NCBI GenBank assembly: GCA_963664245.1
Contig: OY760934.1
Coordinates: 2,728,001 to 2,792,000 of the forward strand
Direction of reading: 5' to 3'
Length of the DNA stretch: 64,000 bases
DNA from: GCA-2711565 sp963664245
GTDB taxonomy: Bacteria; Bacteroidota; Bacteroidia; Bacteroidales; GCA-2711565
The notes beneath the pieces were generated by a model. That model saw only the letters and a list, made by a program, of their open reading frames with translations, was not told the DNA's origin and did not search any database. Position numbers and translations under genes: made by a program. Positions 8,621 through 16,991 of the stretch are shown piece by piece (the stretch's first letter is position 1; each line of letters begins with the position of its first letter).

Positions 8621-9994
8621 ATGAAAAAGAATATATATATATACCCTTTATTAACGATCTTTTTTCTATTGGTACTGGTATCTTGTGATAAGTATTTGGA
8701 TGTAGAACCAAAAGGTAAACGATTGTTAAAAACAGTTGAAGATTACAATCTCTGGCTAAATGAACAAAGCCTTCATCAGTCAGCCATATACGGATTGACA
8801 TATTTCTCAGATCTTAGAGATCTCCCTACCATTGATAATGATTGGGATAATACCACAGAACTTGAATATACATGGCAAGACCAATTAGCTAATGATCCGC
8901 TCAATTCGTCTCCCATATGGGCCGCCTCGTATACCAATATTTATTATTATAATGCGGTAATAGATGGTATAGATGGGGCGACCGAGGGTACAGATGACGA
9001 AAGAAACAGTTTAAAAGCAGAAGCACTTTTAGGAAGAGCTTTAAAATATTTGGAGCTTACAAATCTTTATGGAAAGGTGTATAATGAAGCAACGGCGAGT
9101 GAAGACCTTGCAGTGCCTTTTGTTACATCAATAGACATTCTGGATGAAATCCCCAATCGTAGTACCGTACAAGAGATGTACGACTATATTATTAAAGATT
9201 TGAATGATGCCATACCATATTTACCTGCAGACAATAGTGCTAACCGTTTTCGTGGCAGTGTTTCTGCAGCTTATGGTGTGTTGGCCAGAACATATTTATA
9301 TATGGGTAATTATTCTTTAGCAGCCGAAAATGCACAATTAGCTTTGGATAATGGTCCTAATGAAATTTTTAAGGATGCCATAGGTGCCATCAAAGATTTA
9401 AAAATACGCCCAGATGCCATTCTCTCAAGGGTTGGAGGTTCAGGTTATTTTTCTGCAATAATCCCTACACTTGACTTCCTTAAATTGCATGATGTTATGG
9501 ATCAACGTTTACCGGTACATTATAAAAAACTTGGAGATCATAGCTTTACAATAAGAGGCACAACAACGTATTCTCCTTACGGATCAACATCAAGGACCAC
9601 TTCCTATCCTAACTGGGGTATTGATGTAGCAGAAATGAATCTAATTATTGCTGAAGCTGCTGCCCGTGAAAATGATCTTGGCACTGCCTGTGATCAATTG
9701 GATTTGTTGAGAAGTAAACGTTTCCTGTCTGAAGATTATGTAAAATTTGAATCAACAGATCAGGAAGAAGTCTTAGAGAAAATATTACTGGAGCGGGTAC
9801 TGGAGTTTCCTTTCTGTGGCTTACGCTGGTTTGACATGAGAAGATTGGCTGCCGAAGGGCGAATGCCAACCGTGTACAGGTATGATGCACTGGGAAATAT
9901 TATTGCAACGTTAGAACCAAATAGTGACAGGTATGTGTTGCAAATACCAATGCAAGTAATCTCTTATAATCAAGACTGGGATCAAAATCCGTAA
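8621..9994 (+). CDS. SusD/RagB-family substrate-binding lipoprotein
   Basis: 457 residues from the ATG at 8621; the in-frame start at 8582 lies inside the SusC gene and lacks a signal sequence. It has a lipoprotein signal with lipobox LVSC, then DKYLDVEPKGK, a common start of mature SusD proteins. TPR-like helices (about 100-260, KAEALLGRALKYLELTNLYG) and the C-terminal SusD pattern (EKILLERVLEFPFCGLRWFD and MRR) are present. It forms the lid of the SusC barrel on the cell surface. It lies 16 bases after susC and belongs to the same transcript. Confidence 0.95.
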   Translation: MKKNIYIYPLLTIFFLLVLVSCDKYLDVEPKGKRLLKTVEDYNLWLNEQSLHQSAIYGLTYFSDLRDLPTIDNDWDNTTELEYTWQDQLANDPLNSSPIWAASYTNIYYYNAVIDGIDGATEGTDDERNSLKAEALLGRALKYLELTNLYGKVYNEATASEDLAVPFVTSIDILDEIPNRSTVQEMYDYIIKDLNDAIPYLPADNSANRFRGSVSAAYGVLARTYLYMGNYSLAAENAQLALDNGPNEIFKDAIGAIKDLKIRPDAILSRVGGSGYFSAIIPTLDFLKLHDVMDQRLPVHYKKLGDHSFTIRGTTTYSPYGSTSRTTSYPNWGIDVAEMNLIIAEAAARENDLGTACDQLDLLRSKRFLSEDYVKFESTDQEEVLEKILLERVLEFPFCGLRWFDMRRLAAEGRMPTVYRYDALGNIIATLEPNSDRYVLQIPMQVISYNQDWDQNP

Positions 9995-10295
9995 TAAATA
10001 GGTATTTGAAACCTAATTTTAAACAAAGACGCAGCCAAAAGGTTTAATTATTGAGCGGAGTCGAAATAAATGATTATTCACGAACAAAGTTTCGGCTCTG
10101 CTTAGTTTAACTATGAAAGATTTGACTTTTTGGTTGCTTCCATAACCTGGATAATTATACGGATGGGCCGATGAATGTCTGCTACCCATATAAGTTAAGG
10201 TGTATACCTCCTGTAAATGTAATCTATAATTATTGAAAAACATCCAAATCAATTTTGATTATTGCTTTGGTGTGAAAACTATTAAACTGATAACC
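9995..10295. other. Intergenic region with a REP-like hairpin
   Basis: No gene is supported in these ~300 bases. A 13-base imperfect inverted repeat (10054-10066 with 10090-10102, two G-U pairs) lies in the first half; the second half is AT-rich and leads to the TlpA-like gene. Confidence 0.5.
10054..10102. repeat. REP-like inverted repeat (GAGCGGAGTCGAAA type)
   Basis: The arm AGCGGAGTCGAAA (10054-10066) pairs with TTTCGGCTCTGCT (10090-10102) across a 23-base loop. Similar GAGCGGAGTCGAA palindromes recur between genes in many bacterial genomes, as I recall. It has no T-run, so it is more likely a repeat element or RNA-stabilising hairpin than a terminator. Confidence 0.45.
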
Positions 10296-11411
10296 ATGAA
10301 GAAACTTATTTTATTTACTATGCTCCTTGTTCCTGTAGCATTAATGGCTCAAAAAGGGGAATATATATTGAAAGCTAAAGTGGGGACATTAAATGTTCCG
10401 GCCACAGCCTCCCTCGTTTGTAACGAGATAGGTATCAACCAAACATCTGAGATAAAAAATGGGAATTTTGAATTTAAAGGAAGCATTGATAAACCTATTA
10501 AAGCAACCTTATTGATATATCCAACAGGTTCTGTGTTTAAAAAATATGAACGGTTTACTGTTTATTTAGAACCGGCTACAATTAAAATAACGAGCGAGAC
10601 CAATTCTATCTTCGATGCAAAAATTACGGGATCGGAAATGAATTCCGATTTTCAAAAGCTTCAAACGGCATTAAAGGCTTCCCAGGAAAAAAAAGTTGCT
10701 TTAGATGCTGAATATAAAGCAACGCCTATTGAAAAGCTAAAAGATAAAGCGGTCATGGCCGATTTTGATAAAAGGCAGGACGTTATTCGTGCAGAACAAA
10801 AAAATATATACGTAAATTTTATTAAAGAAAACCCGGACAGTTTTATTAGCCTGGAAGCTTTAACAAAAGGTGTTGGATCAATTCCGGTTTACTCAGAAGC
10901 GATTCTCCTATTTAACGGATTATCTGAAAGCGTGAAAAATACAGAAACAGGCAAAAGCTATAAAACCTTTTTAGAGTGCATAAACGCAACATCGGTAGGC
11001 AAAATGGCTCCTGATTTTATGCAACCCGATGTTGATGGCAAGCCTGTTAGATTGTCGGATTATAGGGGCAAATATGTCCTCCTCGATTTTTGGGCTTCTT
11101 GGTGTGGTCCTTGTCGTAAAGAAAACGTTAAAGTTTCAAAAGCATATTCTGTTTACCACTCTAAGGGATTGGAAATTTTAGGCATATCCTTGGATATTAA
11201 AGCGTTTAAGAATTTTTGGCTCGAAGCTATTAAAACGGATGGCCTTACATGGAAGCAAGTATCTGATTTAAAACCAGGAAATGAAGCTGCAGCTTTATAC
11301 GGTGTTAGAGCCATTCCCCAGAATATTTTAGTTGATCCCGAGGGTAAAATTGTAGCAAGAAATATCAAGGGTGAAGAGTTGTTTGAAACATTAGAAGAAA
11401 TATTTAATTAA
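10296..11411 (+). CDS. TlpA/DUF4369-type thiol-disulfide oxidoreductase
   Basis: 371 residues from the ATG at 10296; the upstream start at 10233 lacks a signal peptide. Signal peptide about 1-18 (VALMAQ), a DUF4369-like beta domain (about 22-115), a helical region (about 120-225), and a C-terminal TlpA thioredoxin fold (about 236-371) with intact active site WCGPC (Cys270, Cys273). Members are periplasmic and reduce or rearrange disulfides. It follows SusD and precedes a second thioredoxin-fold protein, so thiol chemistry seems to be part of this uptake locus. It has the same architecture as the gene at 676 but with a full CxxC. Confidence 0.92.
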   Translation: MKKLILFTMLLVPVALMAQKGEYILKAKVGTLNVPATASLVCNEIGINQTSEIKNGNFEFKGSIDKPIKATLLIYPTGSVFKKYERFTVYLEPATIKITSETNSIFDAKITGSEMNSDFQKLQTALKASQEKKVALDAEYKATPIEKLKDKAVMADFDKRQDVIRAEQKNIYVNFIKENPDSFISLEALTKGVGSIPVYSEAILLFNGLSESVKNTETGKSYKTFLECINATSVGKMAPDFMQPDVDGKPVRLSDYRGKYVLLDFWASWCGPCRKENVKVSKAYSVYHSKGLEILGISLDIKAFKNFWLEAIKTDGLTWKQVSDLKPGNEAAALYGVRAIPQNILVDPEGKIVARNIKGEELFETLEEIFN

Positions 11412-11498
11412 GCTACAGCCCTAAATATGGGCATTGTCAGAGAGATGCTCATATGTTTTGGGATAAATAAGGTATCCATACATAAAAAAAATAAAAAA

Positions 11499-12758
11499 AT
11501 GAAAAAATTAATACTTGTTATAACATTATCCGTGTTTTCACTTTTTGCCTTCGCAGAGAATAATGAAGGTATCCAGTTTGAAGATGGTTCGTGGAAAGAG
11601 ATAACTACCAAAGCAAAAAAAGAAAAAAAACTTATTTTTATTGATTGCTATACTTCTTGGTGCGGTCCTTGCAAAAAACTTGCAGCTACAATTTTTCCGT
11701 TAAAAAATGTTGGAGACTTCTTTAATAAAAACTTTATTAGCTATAAGTTAGATATGGAAAAAGGCGAAGGTCCTGAATTGAATAAAAATTTTCATGTAGG
11801 AGCCTATCCCACCTTGTTATGGGTCGACCATAAAGGGAACTTAGTGCATCGGGTGGTTGGTTTTATGAAAGAAGACAAGCTATTGGCAGAAGCCAATAAC
11901 GCTATTAATGGGGGAAATTATAACCAGTATTTTGAAAAACAATATAATAAAAATAGAAATAAGCCGGAGATTGTAAAAGCCTATTTAGATTATTTGCTAC
12001 AAACGGCCGACGCTCGGGCAATATCGGTAGCAAAACAATATCTGTCAATTATACCCGAAGAAGAATATACCTCAGCTTATGTGTTTAATTTATTATCTAA
12101 AAATACGAATAGCCCATGTTGCAATGCTTTTGATTATGTTATTGATAACCGTGATCTTTTCAATGAAAAATTTGGAAAAGGGGCTGTAGATGTAATGTTC
12201 ACCAATGTTTTTGATAAATATGCAAGAACGCTGTCAAATGAGGTTAAATACGGAAAAGAATTTGATCAACTTGCTTACAATAAGTTGTTGGAATATATGG
12301 ACAGAACCAATTATGAATCTAAAGATGAGTTGGCACAAGAGATTCTGGTAAAAGTATTGGAAAACAAGAAGGATTGGAAGGCTTATGCTAAAAAGATAAA
12401 TAGTTTGATAGAAAATAAAGTATATAAAAACTTAAACCATAGACAGCTTACTAATTGGTACGAAGCTATTTTGAAAAGCGATTGTAAAGACAATGAAGTT
12501 CTCGAAAGCACCATAAACTGGATAGATAAAGCCATCGAATGTAATGAAATTTTTCAAATGCAATACATTAAAAAAGATTGGGAGGCTAAAGTAGAAATCC
12601 TCGAACGTATGGATGGCAAATCTAAATTGTTGGAGCAAACAAAAACAGAGTTACGCTTATTAAATAAACTAGAAATAAAACAGGAGGAAGCTAAGAAAAG
12701 AGATGATGAAAGAAAAAAAATGTTCGAGGAATTATTAAAAGGCCAGTCTAATAAGTAA
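11499..12758 (+). CDS. Secreted thioredoxin-fold protein with long helical C-terminus
   Basis: 419 residues from the ATG at 11499, chosen because a signal peptide (about 1-19, SLFAFA) follows directly. The thioredoxin domain (about 22-135) has the active site WCGPCKK (Cys55, Cys58) and a cis-Pro loop (GAYPTLLWVD), as in the DUF255/thioredoxin_7 group. The remaining ~280 residues are helical and rich in Lys, Glu and Asn, with a highly charged end (QEEAKKRDDERKKMFEELL). The second half matches no family I know. Probably the last gene of the SusC/SusD operon; a strong hairpin follows. Confidence 0.88.
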   Translation: MKKLILVITLSVFSLFAFAENNEGIQFEDGSWKEITTKAKKEKKLIFIDCYTSWCGPCKKLAATIFPLKNVGDFFNKNFISYKLDMEKGEGPELNKNFHVGAYPTLLWVDHKGNLVHRVVGFMKEDKLLAEANNAINGGNYNQYFEKQYNKNRNKPEIVKAYLDYLLQTADARAISVAKQYLSIIPEEEYTSAYVFNLLSKNTNSPCCNAFDYVIDNRDLFNEKFGKGAVDVMFTNVFDKYARTLSNEVKYGKEFDQLAYNKLLEYMDRTNYESKDELAQEILVKVLENKKDWKAYAKKINSLIENKVYKNLNHRQLTNWYEAILKSDCKDNEVLESTINWIDKAIECNEIFQMQYIKKDWEAKVEILERMDGKSKLLEQTKTELRLLNKLEIKQEEAKKRDDERKKMFEELLKGQSNK

Positions 12759-12796
12759 TTCAAAAAATTAAATCTCCAAATATTAAATTTATATTG

Positions 12797-12830
12797 ACCA
12801 GAACCCACTGCCAAGAGGGTTCTGGTTTCT
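12797..12830 (+). terminator. Intrinsic terminator closing the SusC/SusD-thioredoxin operon
   Basis: Perfect ten-base arms ACCAGAACCC (12797-12806) and GGGTTCTGGT (12817-12826), ten-base loop, short T-run. Confidence 0.75.
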
Positions 12831-12885
12831 AAATGATAAAAAAATATCCTGATATGATAACTGTATTAAAAAAAGAGTTGTATTT

Positions 12886-13905
12886 ATGCGAATAAGAAAA
12901 GAAATACTGCTGACAGGTGCTTCAGGAACAATTGGATATGAAGTGTTAAAGCAGTTATACAAGAAAAAAGATCAGTATGAAATTACGGTGTTTGATGTAA
13001 AATCATCTAAATCAATAAAGAAATTTCGTTCTTTCAAAAACGAAATAAGCATTGTTTATGGAGATATATCAAATGAAAAAGATGTAGCTAATATAAGTTC
13101 CGGTAAAGATGTAGTTATACATCTTGCCGCGCTGATACCTCCACTAGCCGATGAAAAACCGGAACTGGCATATCAGGTAAATACGCTTGGAACCGAAAAA
13201 TTAATCCGGTCGTTAGAAAAACATTCTCCGAATGCTTTTCTAATATATAGTTCATCAATTTCCATATACGGAGATCGCCTTGTAAACCCATTAATAACAG
13301 TAAATGATAAATTGAACCCCAGTGAGGGGGATGAATATGCCAAAACAAAACTTGAGGCAGAAAGTATTATACAAAATAGCAAACTTGATTGGAGTATTTT
13401 TAGGCTCGCGGCTATAATGGGAGGGCACAGAATGTCAAAATTGATGTTTTACCAACCTCTAAAAACTTCTCTGGAAATTGCTACCTCCGAGGATACAGCA
13501 AGGGCATTTGTTAATGCAATAGAAAAACAAGAGCAATTATCAAAAAAAATATTCAATCTGGGAGGAGGGGAAAGTTGCAGGATAATTTATGATGATTTTT
13601 TATCTCGTTCTTTTGAAATTTATGGTTTAGGCAGTTTAAACTTTCACCCTAAAGCATTTGCAGAGAAGAATTTTCATTGTGGTTATTATGAGGATGGAGA
13701 GGAACTGGATCGTATTCTAAGCTTTAGAAAAGATACCCTGGAAAACTATTTTGAAAAGGAAAAACAAAAAATAATGCGTTTAAAAAAAACAGTAATTTCC
13801 CTTTTAAAAAAGCCAATAAAGAGGTATTTGCAAAAACAATCCGAACCTTTAATCGCGTATGTTAATCAGGACGAAGAATTAATTCAACATTTTTTTAATT
13901 TATAA
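12886..13905 (+). CDS. NAD(P)-dependent epimerase/dehydratase-like protein (extended SDR)
   Basis: 339 residues with a Rossmann N-terminus: nucleotide motif TGASGTIGYEV at about 8-18, then an acidic region where the cofactor ribose binds. The SDR catalytic pair is present as YAKTK (Tyr/Lys at about 149/153), with the upstream serine strand IYSSSISIYGD. The C-terminal ~60 residues are Lys-rich and amphipathic, unlike a standard sugar epimerase, and may associate with membrane. The substrate cannot be told from sequence. Followed after 10 bases by a DUF2141 gene. Confidence 0.8.
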   Translation: MRIRKEILLTGASGTIGYEVLKQLYKKKDQYEITVFDVKSSKSIKKFRSFKNEISIVYGDISNEKDVANISSGKDVVIHLAALIPPLADEKPELAYQVNTLGTEKLIRSLEKHSPNAFLIYSSSISIYGDRLVNPLITVNDKLNPSEGDEYAKTKLEAESIIQNSKLDWSIFRLAAIMGGHRMSKLMFYQPLKTSLEIATSEDTARAFVNAIEKQEQLSKKIFNLGGGESCRIIYDDFLSRSFEIYGLGSLNFHPKAFAEKNFHCGYYEDGEELDRILSFRKDTLENYFEKEKQKIMRLKKTVISLLKKPIKRYLQKQSEPLIAYVNQDEELIQHFFNL

Positions 13906-13915
13906 TATTTGAGCT

Positions 13916-14344
13916 ATGAGAAATAAATTGTTTTTTCTGTTTTGTATGTTAGGATTCTGCGCTCAGCATACATACGCAATTGATTTAAAAATCACGATAA
14001 CAAATATAAGCGCGTTAAAAGGGAAGATTCAAATGGGCGTTTTTAATGATGAAAAAACATTCCTGGAAAAAGGCAAAGAATACCGAAGCTGTTCCCAGGA
14101 AGTTACAAATGACACCGTGGTTATCATTTTAAAAGATTTAGTAAAAAATGATTATGCCATTTCGCTATATCAAGACGTAAATTCAGATAATGAATGTAAT
14201 TTGAATTTCTTAGGTATTCCGCTTGAACCATTCGGGTTTTCAAAAAATTACATGCCGATTTCTAAACCATCCTTTAATGATTGTAAAATTACAGTCAATC
14301 AGGATACGTCGATAATAATTAATTTGATACAACTCTTTAAATAG
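13916..14344 (+). CDS. DUF2141 secreted protein
   Basis: 142 residues with a signal peptide (about 1-21, TYA). The pattern LKITITNISALKGKIQMGVFND near the start of the mature part, ALSLYQDVNSDNECN-like (here ISLYQDVNSDNECN) in the middle, and EPFGFSKNY near the end identify DUF2141, a small beta-sandwich family exported to the periplasm. Its biochemical role is unknown. It lies 10 bases after the SDR gene, so the two are probably co-transcribed. Confidence 0.85.
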   Translation: MRNKLFFLFCMLGFCAQHTYAIDLKITITNISALKGKIQMGVFNDEKTFLEKGKEYRSCSQEVTNDTVVIILKDLVKNDYAISLYQDVNSDNECNLNFLGIPLEPFGFSKNYMPISKPSFNDCKITVNQDTSIIINLIQLFK

Positions 14345-14421
14345 TAAAATGAAAGAATCTGGTTTGTGCATGGCTCATGAAAAGAGATAACTAAAAAAGA
14401 ATAAAAGCATAGATTGAAAAA

Positions 14422-15486
14422 ATGGAAGTACTTATATGGATCGGTTTATCACAAAGTCTTTTTGAAGGCATTCTTATTGTTAACAAACAGCAAGTAAGTA
14501 TGTCTGACAGAATATTATCTGCATGCTTATTCTTGCTAGCCGGTTCTTTCCTTTTTACGGGATTAGAATACAATCTATTTAAAAAACCATTAATAACAAA
14601 CGGGTTTTTACTCATCAACCCTGCGTTTTATCTTTATATAAAGTCGTTAACTAAACGGGATTTTTCTTTAAAATGGTTGCAGCTTTTACATTTGTTACCT
14701 TTTCTCTTTTTTGAAATAATCATACTGGTCTTTAAAATACCACTATCCGTTGCATCTTTCAACCTTACCGACAAACTTGAATTTAGCCTGCTTTTTACTG
14801 GAACAACCATTTTCTCCTGGATCATATACAATACTTTGAGTATTGTGACCGTGTGTAAGCACCAAAAAAATCTGAAAAACGAGTTTTCAAACATTGAAGA
14901 TAACAGTAAACTAAACTGGCTTCTATTTATTGTTATTGTTTATGTTTCTTTTTGTGTGATTGAATTTGGGTTCGGAGCATATGTTTATTTATCAAATGCC
15001 GACATGCTTTTAACTCATTGGCTGACTTACCCGTTTTTTCTTTTTTTAGTTTATGTACTAGGATATTATGGACTAAAGCAACGTGTCGTTTTTAAAGAAC
15101 AAAAACAAAATGCGACCGCTAAGTACGAAAAATCAGTATTGGCAACTGACAGGAAAGAAGAAATCAAAAGTAGAATCTATCAACTATTCGACAAGAAAAA
15201 GCCATTCCTTGACCCTGATTTTAATATGGACATGTTATCTCAACAATTGGCTTATCCCAAACATCAAATAACAGAAGTTTTAAGCACCGAAATTCAGCAA
15301 AACTTTTTCCAGCTCGTCAATTCATACAGGGTCGAAGCGGTAAAAAAGCTTCTTGAAGAAAATAACCAATATTCTATTGAAGCTATCGGTTATGAATGTG
15401 GATTTAACGGAAAATCAACATTCTATACCATTTTTAAAAAGATTACCGGAAAAACTCCCTCGCAGTACAGAGATTCACTTCGTTAA
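14422..15486 (+). CDS. Membrane-anchored AraC-family transcriptional regulator
   Basis: 354 residues. The N-terminal ~230 residues hold six to seven hydrophobic helices, including segments at about 30-50, 88-110, 120-142, 165-190 and 202-225. A C-terminal AraC/XylS DNA-binding domain (about 250-354) carries the second helix-turn-helix motif SIEAIGYECGFNGKSTFYTI and the family ending TGKTPSQYR. Regulators of this build sense a signal in or across the membrane. It lies directly upstream of the porin/RND/LolA-like genes on the same strand and is a natural candidate for their regulator; this is inference from position. Confidence 0.88.
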   Translation: MEVLIWIGLSQSLFEGILIVNKQQVSMSDRILSACLFLLAGSFLFTGLEYNLFKKPLITNGFLLINPAFYLYIKSLTKRDFSLKWLQLLHLLPFLFFEIIILVFKIPLSVASFNLTDKLEFSLLFTGTTIFSWIIYNTLSIVTVCKHQKNLKNEFSNIEDNSKLNWLLFIVIVYVSFCVIEFGFGAYVYLSNADMLLTHWLTYPFFLFLVYVLGYYGLKQRVVFKEQKQNATAKYEKSVLATDRKEEIKSRIYQLFDKKKPFLDPDFNMDMLSQQLAYPKHQITEVLSTEIQQNFFQLVNSYRVEAVKKLLEENNQYSIEAIGYECGFNGKSTFYTIFKKITGKTPSQYRDSLR

Positions 15487-15512
15487 TATTTTCTCTTTAC
15501 ATAACTGTTTTT

Positions 15513-15540
15513 GTGGTTCAGCTTTTAAAACCTGAACCAC
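15513..15540 (+). terminator. Perfect hairpin between the AraC-type gene and the porin gene
   Basis: Nine-base arms GTGGTTCAG (15513-15521) and CTGAACCAC (15532-15540) with a ten-base loop. No clean T-run follows, so termination efficiency is uncertain. Confidence 0.45.
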
Positions 15541-15632
15541 CGCTTGTAGTTCTGGTTTTAAAAATCAGACTTTCTCCGGCATTCTCTGCCATAATTTCGC
15601 GGCAGTTATTAATCAAAAAATTATTTAATAAG

Positions 15633-16979
15633 ATGAAACTACTAATTTGTGTACTGCTGTTTTTGTTTTCAACGGCACTTTTTTCACAAGGATTGTTCGA
15701 AACGGCTGTAATTGAAGATCAAAACAAAAGCAAAGAACTGAAACTTGATTTCAGTGGATATGCCAGGGGTTCTGTTTTTGCGGGCTTCAACAAATACGAT
15801 TTTTCTTCGGTGTTTGGGGAAATTGGTTTTACCAGTAAACTTAAACATAAGCAGGCATTTATGTTTGCTGACATAAGGATGAGGGAAGGTTATTCTTTTA
15901 ATGAACCCATCTCAGAAGTTCAATTAAAAGAAGTGTTTGCTGGTTTCTCTGGCGAAAAAATTGATCTTTTTCTTGGAAACCAAATTGTTGAGTGGGGACG
16001 TACAGATGGGTTCAACCCAACAAATTGTATTACCCCTAATGATTATTTCTTTTTAAGCAGTGAACCTGACGACCAGAAACTCTCAAACTTCATGTTCCGG
16101 ATTAAATACCATATTTCCACTGAAATCGAACTTGAGCTAATCGCAATACCTATTTATAAGTCGTCAATATATTGGTATAAATCATTTGATTTAGGCTACG
16201 CAATGAATTTTACCGATATGGTATTGCCTGACAAATCATTTGACAATTCGAGTATAGCTGCGCGTTTAAATTGTGAGTTACCCAAAATCGGGTTTTCGTT
16301 TTCCTGGTTCAGGGGATATAATCCGGATTTTGGTTTTAATGTAGAAAATATAGATTGGTCAACAGGCGAACCCGATATAACAAATGCTTCAACCCCTTAC
16401 TTTAAAAATATGATCGGTGCAGATATGGCTCTTCCGCTTGGTTCGTGGATTATACGGGGCGAAGTAGCATATAATATTACCGATAATTATAAAAATAAAA
16501 TGTATGTTCCGAATCCCGATTTAAGCTACGTAGCAGGCATTGAGCTCAACTTTGGAGAATTTAACACCATACTTCAATATGTTGGGAAATACACCTTTGA
16601 TTTTTCTGAACTTACAGCACCTGTTTTAACAGAACCAACAGATCCTACAGCTCAACTCCAATATGCCAACGAGCTTATTTATTATGAATCGAGCCTGTTC
16701 AACCGCAAACATTTCTCCCAGCAAAAGAAAAATAACCATGCTTTGCTTTTTACCATAAGTAAACCTTTTGCTTACGAAACATGGAATACAGAATTCGCAG
16801 TTTATTACAATTTTACCTCAGAAGAATACATGCTTCGTTCTAAAATAAGTTGGGATATTTCCGATGTACTTACAGCAAGTACCGGATTCTCTTATATGGC
16901 AGGGCCTGAAAAAGAAATGTTCAACTATGCCGGTTCTGTTTTAAATGGTGGGTTCTTTGAATTAAAAGTTAGTTTCTAA
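15633..16979 (+). CDS. Predicted outer-membrane beta-barrel protein (porin-like)
   Basis: 448 residues from the ATG at 15633; the longer frame from 15513 begins inside a hairpin. Signal peptide about 1-19 (TALFSQ). The rest alternates like an outer-membrane barrel, with many aromatic residues and short turns, and ends in Phe (FFELKVSF). The motif FLGNQIVEWGRTDGFNPTN recalls DUF1302-type barrels, which often sit next to RND permeases; that match is from memory. It is followed 12 bases later by an RND permease and then a LolA-like protein, suggesting a three-part envelope export or efflux system. Confidence 0.8.
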   Translation: MKLLICVLLFLFSTALFSQGLFETAVIEDQNKSKELKLDFSGYARGSVFAGFNKYDFSSVFGEIGFTSKLKHKQAFMFADIRMREGYSFNEPISEVQLKEVFAGFSGEKIDLFLGNQIVEWGRTDGFNPTNCITPNDYFFLSSEPDDQKLSNFMFRIKYHISTEIELELIAIPIYKSSIYWYKSFDLGYAMNFTDMVLPDKSFDNSSIAARLNCELPKIGFSFSWFRGYNPDFGFNVENIDWSTGEPDITNASTPYFKNMIGADMALPLGSWIIRGEVAYNITDNYKNKMYVPNPDLSYVAGIELNFGEFNTILQYVGKYTFDFSELTAPVLTEPTDPTAQLQYANELIYYESSLFNRKHFSQQKKNNHALLFTISKPFAYETWNTEFAVYYNFTSEEYMLRSKISWDISDVLTASTGFSYMAGPEKEMFNYAGSVLNGGFFELKVSF

Positions 16980-16991
16980 GGGGGAATAAAA

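Noticed and set aside
10019..10252. 77-codon minus-strand frame after the SusD gene
   Set aside because: It runs through a REP-like hairpin, has no promoter or family match, and composition typical of a chance frame.
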